From contig NZ_JAJNDA010000002.1 of the NCBI RefSeq assembly GCF_021026295.1, positions 310,001 through 374,000 on the forward strand: DNA of 64,000 nt, in the 5' to 3' direction. Made by a program: the position numbers and the translations under genes. Below the pieces are notes generated by a model. The model saw only the letters and a list, made by a program, of their open reading frames with translations, was not told where the DNA came from and did no database searches. Of this stretch, positions 33,408 to 40,165 are shown piece after piece. The stretch comes from Actinomycetospora soli. Lineage in GTDB: Bacteria; Actinomycetota; Actinomycetes; Mycobacteriales; Pseudonocardiaceae. Within the stretch, counting starts at the first letter, position 1. Each line of letters begins with the position of its first letter.

Positions 33408-33437
33408 TTGACCTCGACCATGCTCGACGTCCACGGT
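33408..33437 (+). promoter_or_regulatory. soxR promoter with SoxR-type operator
   Basis: TTGACC (33408-33413) and CACGGT (33432-33437) are spaced by 18 bases, and between them lies the dyad GAC-n-TCGA-n-CATG-n-TCGA-n-GTC (33410-33431, 18 of 22 positions symmetric). This layout, with a long spacer filled by the operator, is typical of MerR-family autoregulation. The predicted start point coincides with the ATG at 33444, so soxR is probably leaderless. Confidence 0.6.
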
Positions 33438-33443
33438 CGGCAC

Positions 33444-33887
33444 ATGACGCCAGGCGCGGGCGAGCTGTCGGTCGGGGAGGTCGCGCAGCGCAGCGGGGTC
33501 GCGGTCTCGGCGCTGCACTTCTACGAGCGCGAGGGGCTGATCGCCAGCCGCCGCACCGCGGGCAACCAACGCCGCTTCCGGCGGGACGTGCTGCGGCGCA
33601 TCGCCTTCATCCGGATCGCCCAGCGGGTCGGGATCCCGCTGGCGCAGGTCCGGGAGGCCCTCGAGGAGCTGCCGGACGCGCGCACCCCCACCCGCGCGGA
33701 CTGGGAGCGCCTCTCCGCGTCGTGGCGCGCGGAGCTCGACGACCGCATCCGCCGGCTCGAACAGCTCCGCGACGACTTCACCGGCTGCATCGGGTGCGGC
33801 TGCCTGTCGATCGACCGGTGCCAGCTGGTGAACCCGGGCGACACCCTGGGAGCGGGCGGCCCGGGGCCGAGGGTGCTCCGCAGGTGA
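33444..33887 (+). CDS. soxR: Redox-sensitive MerR-family regulator SoxR
   Basis: The 147-residue product has an N-terminal MerR helix-turn-helix ([25 protein letters not shown], about residues 8-32), a coiled-coil dimerisation helix and the [2Fe-2S] motif [12 protein letters not shown] near residues 114-125. Oxidation of the cluster, in actinobacteria mainly by redox-active compounds, turns on target promoters. ATG 33444 is chosen over upstream in-frame starts because those would place the operator and promoter within the coding sequence. Targets in this window are unclear: the next gene is convergent. Other SoxR boxes were not spotted. Confidence 0.93.
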   Translation: MTPGAGELSVGEVAQRSGVAVSALHFYEREGLIASRRTAGNQRRFRRDVLRRIAFIRIAQRVGIPLAQVREALEELPDARTPTRADWERLSASWRAELDDRIRRLEQLRDDFTGCIGCGCLSIDRCQLVNPGDTLGAGGPGPRVLRR

Positions 33888-33925
33888 GCACTAACGGTCG
33901 CTATAGCGACCGTTGGTGCTCACCT
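33882..33925. terminator. Bidirectional terminator, 44-base near-perfect palindrome
   Basis: The palindrome is centred on GCTATAGC and differs from its reverse complement at a single base pair position (T opposite G). It covers the stop codons of soxR and of the convergent BtuF-like gene, so the coding ends are built from it. Confidence 0.85.
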
Positions 33926-34784
33926 GCGCGCAGCGCACCTCCCCCGGCGCCGGCACCGCCCGCGGGTGCAGCGCGTGGGCGAGCGCCTCGATCCCGTCCA
34001 CCAGCCGGGGGCCGGCACGCACCACGTAGGCCGCCGAGTCGATCGCGATGACGGGCACGTCGGGGAACCGCTCCGCGATCGGTCCGGCCTGGGCGACCGC
34101 GCCCGCCAGGTCGTAGCCGCAGGGCGTCACGACCACCGCGTCCGGGGACTCCAGGTCCTCCCAGGCCACCGCGCGGCTGCGCCCCCCGTCCGCACCCGCC
34201 GTCGGGACGGCTCCCGCGCGGCGGACGAGCTCGGGCACCCAGTGCCCCGGCAGGAACGGCGGGTCGGTCCACTCGAGCACGAGGGTCCGTGGCCGGGCCT
34301 CGTCGGCGAGGGCGTCGTCGACGGCGGCGAGACGTCGACGCAGGTCGGAGAGCATCGGGGCGGCGTCCGCGCCGATCGCGGCGGCCAGGTCGGCGATCCC
34401 GGTGAGGACCTCGTCGAGGGTGTGCGGGTCGAACGAGTGCACCGCCACGTCCGGTAGGCCGATCTCGGCGAGCGCCTCGGTGACGGTGTGGCCGGGCAGC
34501 GCGCAGACCCCGCAGAGGTCCTGGGTGAGCACGACGTCGGGGGCGGCGGCGCGCAGCGCCTCCCGGTCGAGGTCGTACAGCGGCAGGCCCGCGGCGGCGC
34601 GCTCGCGCACGGTGGCGTCGATCGCCGCCGGCGTCATGCCGGGCTCCAGGGCGGACCGCACGACCACGGGTGCGGCGAGGCCGGGCGGGTGGTCGCACTC
34701 GAAGGTGATCGCGACGAGGTCGTCCGCGCGGCCGAGCGCGGCGACGATCTCGGTGGTGGCGGGCAGCAGCGACGCGATCCGCAT
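33891..34784 (-). CDS. BtuF-like cobalamin-binding protein, cytosolic form
   Basis: The 297-residue product has the BtuF/periplasmic-binding class III layout: RIASLLPATTEIVAALGRADDLV at the start, VLTQDLCGVCALP (about residues 109-121), VHSFDPHTLDEVL and a second lobe with VLEWTDPPFLPGHWVPELV and VVTPCGYDL. There is no signal peptide or lipobox, so it probably stays in the cytosol, unlike transport-linked BtuF; such forms are widespread but not well studied. TAACCT at 34791-34796 lies six bases before the ATG, giving a probable leaderless mRNA. No BtuCD genes are nearby. Confidence 0.8.
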   Translation of the reverse strand: MRIASLLPATTEIVAALGRADDLVAITFECDHPPGLAAPVVVRSALEPGMTPAAIDATVRERAAAGLPLYDLDREALRAAAPDVVLTQDLCGVCALPGHTVTEALAEIGLPDVAVHSFDPHTLDEVLTGIADLAAAIGADAAPMLSDLRRRLAAVDDALADEARPRTLVLEWTDPPFLPGHWVPELVRRAGAVPTAGADGGRSRAVAWEDLESPDAVVVTPCGYDLAGAVAQAGPIAERFPDVPVIAIDSAAYVVRAGPRLVDGIEALAHALHPRAVPAPGEVRCAQVSTNGRYSDR

Positions 34785-34790
34785 ACCCCG

Positions 34791-34796
34791 AGGTTA
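34791..34796 (-). promoter_or_regulatory. -10 box of the BtuF-like gene (leaderless)
   Basis: TAACCT on the minus strand, six bases before the ATG at 34784. The TAnnnT-N6-start spacing is the standard leaderless arrangement in actinobacteria. Confidence 0.55.
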
Positions 34797-35330
34797 GGGG
34801 CGACGGCGTCCGCGCGGCACCGGCCAGGTGAACCGCAGACCCGGGCCGTCGACGGCCAGGGCCGACCAGTCGGCCCGCAGCCGCCGGAGCTCCCGGACGG
34901 CACGCTCCGCCTGCTCGACGGTGAACGGGCTCCGGCCGGTGTGCGTCACGGCCCAGGCCCGGTCGAGCTCCCGGTGGGTCGCGGCACCGTCGCGATCCAG
35001 GCAGTGCTGCAGCGTCCCGACCACGACCTCGGCCTGCCGCAACCACGCCTCGTTGCGGCGCCGCACCTCGGCGGAGCGGCGGTGGCGGTCGTGGCGCTGC
35101 CGGCCCCCGACGACCTCGACGCTCGCGAACACCGCGCCCGCCGCGATCGAGCCCCACAAGCCGTCGGTGATGCCGAGGGCCCGCTCACCGATCAGGTGGA
35201 CGGCGTCGTGCGGGACCTCGTTCGTGACGTCGTAGGAGCGCATCCGCAGCCGGACGCCGTCGGCGCGGGCGATCTCGGCGACCGACCCGTCGTCGGCGCG
35301 CCGCCGGAACTCGACCTCCACGCCGTGCAT
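34794..35330 (-). CDS. Protein of unknown function
   Basis: The 178-residue product has no recognised family. It contains VPHDAVHLIGERALGITDGLWGSIAAGAVFAS at about residues 39-70, a pattern of helix and small hydrophobic residues that may form a membrane-touching helix, then a very basic region (RQRHDRHRRSAEVRRR). I think close relatives occur in other actinobacteria but cannot name them. ATG 35330 is preceded by GACCGT at six bases (leaderless style). It is divergent from the EI24 gene, about 67 bases apart. Confidence 0.6.
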   Translation of the reverse strand: MHGVEVEFRRRADDGSVAEIARADGVRLRMRSYDVTNEVPHDAVHLIGERALGITDGLWGSIAAGAVFASVEVVGGRQRHDRHRRSAEVRRRNEAWLRQAEVVVGTLQHCLDRDGAATHRELDRAWAVTHTGRSPFTVEQAERAVRELRRLRADWSALAVDGPGLRFTWPVPRGRRRP

Positions 35331-35397
35331 GTCAGCACGGTCGCGCCGGGGCCGTCGCGGGATTTCCCGGGTCGTCGCGGGGTGGGACGATCCGGAC

Positions 35398-36171
35398 GTG
35401 TCCGACCTGCTGCTCGGTCTCCGGCTCTACGCGCGCGGCGCCGGGACGGTGCTGCGGTCGCCGCGGCTGCTGCGCCTCGGGGCGCTGCCCGCGCTGGCGA
35501 CCGCGGTCCTCTACGTCGGCGCGCTCGTGGTGTTCGTGCGGTACCTGGGCGACCTGGTCGGGCTGCTGACGTCCTTCGCCGCCGCGTGGTCCCCGGGCGC
35601 GCGGGACCTGGCCGAGGTCGTCGTCGGGACCGCGCTCGTGGCCGCGGTGGCGCTGGTGGCGGTCCTGACGTTCGTGGCCGTGACGCTCGCGATCGGCGGG
35701 CCGTTCTACGAGAAGCTGTCGGAGATCGTGGACGACACGGTCGGGTCGGTGCCGGACGGGCCGGGACGGTCGTGGTTCGGCTCCGTCCGGGACGGACTGC
35801 TGCTCGTGGCGCTCTCGGTGCTGGTGGCGATCCCCCTGTTCGTGGCCGGGTTCGTACCGGTGGTGGGGCAGACGGTGGTGCCGGTGGTCGCGGCGCTGGT
35901 GGGCGGGCGCCTGCTGGTGCTGGAGCTGACCGCGCCGGCCCTGGAGCGGCGGGGGCTGGGCCTCGCGGCCCGACGGCGGGTCGTGCGGTCCCGTCGGCTG
36001 CTCGGCTGGGCGGTGGGCGTGCCGACGTACCTGCTCTGCCTGATCCCGCTCGTCGGCATCGTGGCGGTGCCGATCGGTGCCGCCGCGGCGACGTTGGTGG
36101 CGCGCGAGCTGCAGGGCGAACCGACCGGGGTGCCGACCCGTCCCGCGCGAGGGGAACCCGCGCGCCACTAG
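35398..36171 (+). CDS. EI24/CysZ-like membrane protein
   Basis: The 257-residue integral membrane protein resembles the EI24 domain family, which includes the sulfate transporter CysZ. Landmarks are GPFYEKLSEIVDD after the second helix pair (about residues 100-112) and about four to six membrane helices (around residues 28-50, 75-98, 140-165, 200-230). Whether it moves sulfate or serves another role cannot be told. GTG 35398 has GACGAT six bases upstream. Its stop codon overlaps that of jetD in the centre of a palindromic repeat. Confidence 0.8.
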   Translation: MSDLLLGLRLYARGAGTVLRSPRLLRLGALPALATAVLYVGALVVFVRYLGDLVGLLTSFAAAWSPGARDLAEVVVGTALVAAVALVAVLTFVAVTLAIGGPFYEKLSEIVDDTVGSVPDGPGRSWFGSVRDGLLLVALSVLVAIPLFVAGFVPVVGQTVVPVVAALVGGRLLVLELTAPALERRGLGLAARRRVVRSRRLLGWAVGVPTYLLCLIPLVGIVAVPIGAAAATLVARELQGEPTGVPTRPARGEPARH

Positions 36172-36194
36172 AGCGCTCGCCGCCTCCCCTCACG
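36146..36194 (-). repeat. 49-base palindromic repeat, copy B (likely bidirectional terminator)
   Basis: TCCCCTCACG/CGTGAGGGGA and CGCGAGGGGA arms enclose GAGCGCTC, matching copy A at 29509-29557 in reverse orientation. The element contains the overlapping stop codons of the EI24 gene and jetD and codes for the last residues of both. Confidence 0.8.
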
Positions 36195-37376
36195 AACGGC
36201 CGCGTCCAGCAGCTCGTCCATCACCCGCTCCTCGTCGACGGCCCGGCCGTGCTCGCTCATCGCGTGCTGCAGGTCGGGGTCCCACGGCGTGGGCGGCACC
36301 GGACCGTCGAACGGGCGCAGGTCGGGCGACACCGCCGCGCGGTAGTCGGCGGCGGTCATGCGCCAGGGCACGACGCCGAGCCGGGCGAGGCGGGCCGTGA
36401 TCGCCACGCCGGAGGGGTCGAGGTCGCCGTGGTGGCGGACCTCCGCCCCGGCGGCGAGCAGGCCACGGACGAGCGTGAGGGGCGCGGTCGTCGGGTTGCC
36501 GAGGGTGCACAGCATCGGCACCGGCAGCGCCCGCTGGACGGCGGCCTCGAGCAGACGCGGGTTCTCGACGCTGAGCACCACCGTGCCGGGCGGGACCTCG
36601 AGCGCCGGCTCGCGGAGCGTCAGCGTGGCGAGGTAGCCCGGCGCGCCCGCGGCCGTGGCGGCCCGGACAGCGGCCGCCGCACCGTCCCCGAGCAGCGGCA
36701 ACGACCACGTCGGCACCGGGGTCGCGACCAGGTCGCCGGGCAGGCCCGCGTCCGCCCACAGCTCGGCGTCGTCCCGGTGGCCCCGCCCGGCGCGCAGCGC
36801 GAGCGCCGTCCCGACGAGGCGGCGGGTCGGCTCACCACGGTCGAGCGCGTGGGCGTCCCCCAGCACCCGGGCGGCGACCTCCGCGCGGCTGCGCAGCCCC
36901 GGTTCGTCGGCCGCGGCGAGCACCCGCGCGACGGCGTCGACGGCGGCCCGCGCCGACCCGTCGTCGGGAAGGCCCGGCCGCACGGCCTCGGCCCAGGCGA
37001 CGACCCACGGCTGCAGGCCGAGCGCCTCCGTGGCTGCGGCCGTGAGCGCCTCGTCGCGGCGGGCCCGACGGTCGCGCTCGGCGTCGCGGGCCTCCCGGCG
37101 GCCGGTCGGCGGGCAGCCGGCCGCGGCGAGCAGGGCGAGGAGGTCGGCGCCGTGGCGCTCGAGTGCGGCGTCGAGTGCCGAGAGGTCGAGGCGGCGACGG
37201 GTGCTGGGGAACCGGACCCGGAGCAGCTCGCCGAGCCGGGCGAACACCGTGTCGGGCAACCCCTGCGGCAGGGCGACGGCCCGACGGTCGTCCAGGCCGC
37301 GTTGATCGAGCGTCCTCGCGACGCGCTGCCACACGGGGAGGAACTCGTCGCCGAGGAGCACCGCCGGGACGGTCAC
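36168..37376 (-). CDS. jetD: Wadjet nuclease subunit JetD (DUF2399/Toprim type)
   Basis: The 402-residue product fits the DUF2399 (TIGR02679-type) family. The C-terminal half is a Toprim-like nuclease: catalytic Glu in SVENPRL (about residue 269) and the Asp pair in HHGDLDPSG (about residues 315-323), after GNPTTAPLTLVRGL. The N-terminal half is a DNA-binding/dimerisation region. In Wadjet, the Jet SMC complex extrudes plasmid DNA and JetD cuts it (family knowledge). GTG 37376 has GAGGAGG upstream, and 120 bases holding a repeat element separate it from jetB, so it may be expressed apart. All expected catalytic residues are present. Confidence 0.85.
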   Translation of the reverse strand: MTVPAVLLGDEFLPVWQRVARTLDQRGLDDRRAVALPQGLPDTVFARLGELLRVRFPSTRRRLDLSALDAALERHGADLLALLAAAGCPPTGRREARDAERDRRARRDEALTAAATEALGLQPWVVAWAEAVRPGLPDDGSARAAVDAVARVLAAADEPGLRSRAEVAARVLGDAHALDRGEPTRRLVGTALALRAGRGHRDDAELWADAGLPGDLVATPVPTWSLPLLGDGAAAAVRAATAAGAPGYLATLTLREPALEVPPGTVVLSVENPRLLEAAVQRALPVPMLCTLGNPTTAPLTLVRGLLAAGAEVRHHGDLDPSGVAITARLARLGVVPWRMTAADYRAAVSPDLRPFDGPVPPTPWDPDLQHAMSEHGRAVDEERVMDELLDAAVREGRRRAL

Positions 37377-37414
37377 GGTGCCTCCTCGCCTCGTCGTCTC
37401 GTCGACGTCGTGGG

Positions 37415-37455
37415 TTTCCTGCCACTGGACGACAGCAACGACGCTTTCCTGCCAC
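37415..37455. repeat. Interspersed 41-base repeat between jetB and jetD
   Basis: The element carries two direct TTTCCTGCCAC copies (37415-37425 and 37445-37455) around GGACGACAGCAACGACGC. Related copies lie at 46102-46158 (as a 23-base inverted repeat) and 61127-61166. Confidence 0.85.
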
Positions 37456-37496
37456 GGGTGGGAACGGGGTGGGGCGAGGTGGGCGACGTGCGAGAA

Positions 37497-38657
37497 CTAC
37501 AGCAGCGTCGGCTGCTCCTCGACGTCCTCCCCCTCGACCACGGTCACGTCCGGCGTGTACCGCGCCGCGGGCGGCAGCACCCGCACCGCGCCGTCGCCCT
37601 CCACCGCCACCAGCCGCATCGACGTCAGGAGCGCCAGCACGTCCGCGGCGAAGCGGTCCCGGTCGGCCAACGCCGCCTTCGACCAGTACCGCCCGTGCTC
37701 GGCGACCAGCTCGTCGAGCACCTCACGCACCGACGCCCACGGGATCGCCTCCGGGTCGTCGGCCGGCCGGAACTGGTACACCAGCTCGCTGACCAGCAGC
37801 AACGCCGCGTGCGGCACGGTGCCGCCGGACGGGAACGCGATGTCCGAGCACCCCCCGTCGACGTCGAGCGCGGCGAACCCCTCGGCGCGCGCCTCCAGCA
37901 CCAGCCCCGTCCGGGCCTCGACCCGCCGCCCCTCGTCGCCCGCGCGCCGCCGCAGCTCGGCGAACCGGGCGGGGTCGAGGTCGGACGCGAGCACCACCGG
38001 GTCCTCGACGAGCCGGCGCCGGGCCGCGGTCGCCGCCGACCCCCGCTCGCGGGCGCGGTCGACCAGCTCCTCCGGGGACTCCGCCCCCACCACCGCGCCG
38101 GTCGGCAGCAGCGCCATCCGGTCCTGACGCACCTCGAGCAGCGCGTCGGCGTCCGCGTCGTGCTCGTAGACCGCGACGCCCCGGTCGAGCTCGCGGAGCA
38201 TCCCCTGCGCGATCAGCCAGCGCAGCGCCGTCACGAGCGCGCGCCGCGACGCCGCGTCGGTGTCCAGCACGACACCCGCCTCGGCGGCCGCGGAGTGCAC
38301 CGCGTTGACCAGGTCGCGCAGGCTCGTGCGGTCGGGCCCCGACGTCGTCGCCGCCAGCACCAGCGCCAGCGCCGTGTACTCGGCCGACGTGAACGGCCGC
38401 GGCGACGCCGACACCGTCCGCAACGGCCGATCGGCGGGCACGTGCCCCGTCTTCACCAGGCGCGCCGTGTCCGCGGTGACGACGAGCCGGTAGTTCAGTT
38501 CCTGGGTGAACCACGCGTCCAGCGCGTCGACGTGCCGACGGATCGACGCGACGAGCTCCGGATCCGTCTCGACCGTCCGCCACGGGCGGGCGAGCAGGGC
38601 CCGCGTCGCCGCGACGAGCTCGCCGTCGCGCTGCGGGTCGGTGGCGGGCGTGCTCAC
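37497..38657 (-). CDS. jetB: Wadjet accessory subunit JetB (DUF2398 type)
   Basis: The 386-residue product fits the DUF2398 (TIGR02678-type) family: RALLARPWRTVETDPELVASIRRHVDALDAWFTQELNYRLVV at the start (about residues 17-60), RPFTSAEYTALALVLAA, then tandem winged-helix segments (ALRWLIAQGMLREL) and a C-terminal ALLTSMRLVAVEGDGAVRVLP. By analogy with other SMC systems it would be the KITE-like subunit (MukE/MksE position). The assignment of A and B letters in type II loci is from memory. GTG start overlaps the upstream gene's stop (GTGA). Confidence 0.83.
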   Translation of the reverse strand: MSTPATDPQRDGELVAATRALLARPWRTVETDPELVASIRRHVDALDAWFTQELNYRLVVTADTARLVKTGHVPADRPLRTVSASPRPFTSAEYTALALVLAATTSGPDRTSLRDLVNAVHSAAAEAGVVLDTDAASRRALVTALRWLIAQGMLRELDRGVAVYEHDADADALLEVRQDRMALLPTGAVVGAESPEELVDRARERGSAATAARRRLVEDPVVLASDLDPARFAELRRRAGDEGRRVEARTGLVLEARAEGFAALDVDGGCSDIAFPSGGTVPHAALLLVSELVYQFRPADDPEAIPWASVREVLDELVAEHGRYWSKAALADRDRFAADVLALLTSMRLVAVEGDGAVRVLPPAARYTPDVTVVEGEDVEEQPTLL

Positions 38658-40165
38658 GGCGCTGCCTCTGATGGTCGAGCTCCGCTGCGCTGCGTCTCCG
38701 GCTCCACCGTCAGCGCCAGCCCCTCGACCCGCAGGGCCCCCGCGTGGGTGGGCACACTCGTCGTCGTGCCGGGGGCGCGGCGCACCTCGCAGCGCACGCC
38801 GTCGAGGACGATGCTCCCCGTTCCCGACGACGAGGCCGGGCCGAGATCCGCGACCGCGCGGGTCAGGACCCGCTGCAGCTCACGCAACGCGGGCTCGGAG
38901 AGCCGGGCCGTGAACCCGCCTGCGCCGACCTCGAGCAGCTCCGCCCGGGCGGCCGCGGCCCGCTTCTCGACCTCCGCCCTGCGCGCCAGCAGGTGTCGCC
39001 GCTCCTGGGTGCGGTCCTGCACGCGGGACGTCCGGCCCCGGCTCGTCGTGTCGCCGCGCTCGCGCAGCGACACCGGCACGGTCGCCACCGGCGCGTCCCA
39101 CCACGAGACGGAGCCGTCGACGGGGTCGGTGTCGTCGCCGCCGGCCACCCCGAGGTGCCGTGCGCCGTAGAGCCCGAACGCGGCCGCCGCGAGCTCGTGC
39201 GCGCGCGGGGCCGGGGCGTGCGCGAAGAACCCGGCCAACCGCAGGAAGTCGACGCGCCGCGACGAGCCCGCGGTGCCGGTGCGGGAGAGCCTGGTCAGGT
39301 TCTGGGTGAGCGTCCGGACCGCGTCGACCGCGTCCCGCTCCAGCGTCTGCACCCGGCTCGGGCGACCCGTCGTCGAGACGAACCACGACGCGAGGTTCTC
39401 CCAGTCCGCCGTCGCCGCGCCCGGCTCGCGGCGGACCCGCACCGTGGACAGCCCGGCCGCGGCGACCCGCGCGGCGAGACCGTCGGCGGCCCGGTCGACG
39501 ATCGTCCCGACGGCGGGTGCGAGTTCCGTGAGCAGGCCCGCGATCGGGCGGGCCGCGCGGTGCAGCGTCTCCAGCCGCTCGCCGACGTAGCCGACGAGCA
39601 CCTCGGAGAAGAACGCGAACTCGTCCTCGTCGAGGTCGAAGCGCGACTGCCACTGGTTGATCGCGGCGAAGAACTGCGTGATCTCGGCGGAGAACGCGAC
39701 GTGCGGGTCGAACACCGCGCGCACCGCCGCGGCGAGCCGGCCGGGCGGGGCGGTCGCCGCGTCGAGCCGGGCCAGGTCCTCCAGGGCGGCCCGCAGCTGG
39801 TCGAGGCGGCCCAGCGACACGTCGCGGACGTCGTCGACCTGCGCGAGGACCCCCTCGACGAGGTCGTGCACCTCCTGCCCGACGCGCGTGATCAGGTAGC
39901 GGTCGCGGCGCCGGTAGTAGTCCTCGACCGTCCCGACCTGCCCGACCGAGGCCGAGACCTCCAGGTTCCCCCACACCCGCAGCTGGTCGAGGCGGATCTT
40001 CACGGTCGCCTCGTCCAGCTCGTGCCCGCTCTCCGCCAGCCGCGCGGTGACCTCCCCCGGCGTGAGCTCCGCGAAGAAGGTGCCCGCGAAGACGCCGAGG
40101 ATCCACCGGTACTCCGGCGACTCGGTGACGTAGGAGAAGACGACCGGCCGGATCGTCGTGCTCAT
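38654..40165 (-). CDS. jetA: Wadjet kleisin-like subunit JetA (DUF2397 type)
   Basis: The 503-residue product fits the DUF2397 (TIGR02677-type) family, beginning VFSYVTESPEYRWILGVFAGTFF (about residues 9-31), then a winged-helix-like LDQLRVWGNLEV, a long helical middle and VQTLERDAVDAVRTLTQNL. It would bridge the SMC heads as kleisin does (MukF/MksF position). ATG overlaps the jetC stop (ATGA) and its own stop overlaps the jetB start. Its last residues (ETQRSGARPSEAAP) are encoded by one copy of the interspersed repeat seen in recB, but in a different reading frame. Confidence 0.83.
   Translation of the reverse strand: MSTTIRPVVFSYVTESPEYRWILGVFAGTFFAELTPGEVTARLAESGHELDEATVKIRLDQLRVWGNLEVSASVGQVGTVEDYYRRRDRYLITRVGQEVHDLVEGVLAQVDDVRDVSLGRLDQLRAALEDLARLDAATAPPGRLAAAVRAVFDPHVAFSAEITQFFAAINQWQSRFDLDEDEFAFFSEVLVGYVGERLETLHRAARPIAGLLTELAPAVGTIVDRAADGLAARVAAAGLSTVRVRREPGAATADWENLASWFVSTTGRPSRVQTLERDAVDAVRTLTQNLTRLSRTGTAGSSRRVDFLRLAGFFAHAPAPRAHELAAAAFGLYGARHLGVAGGDDTDPVDGSVSWWDAPVATVPVSLRERGDTTSRGRTSRVQDRTQERRHLLARRAEVEKRAAAARAELLEVGAGGFTARLSEPALRELQRVLTRAVADLGPASSSGTGSIVLDGVRCEVRRAPGTTTSVPTHAGALRVEGLALTVEPETQRSGARPSEAAP
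38673..38699. repeat. Single copy of the recB-type repeat core at the end of jetA
   Basis: The 27 bases match the core of the tandem repeat at 8319-8420 exactly. Here it is read in another frame (ETQRSGARP instead of GDAAQRSST). Confidence 0.88.
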
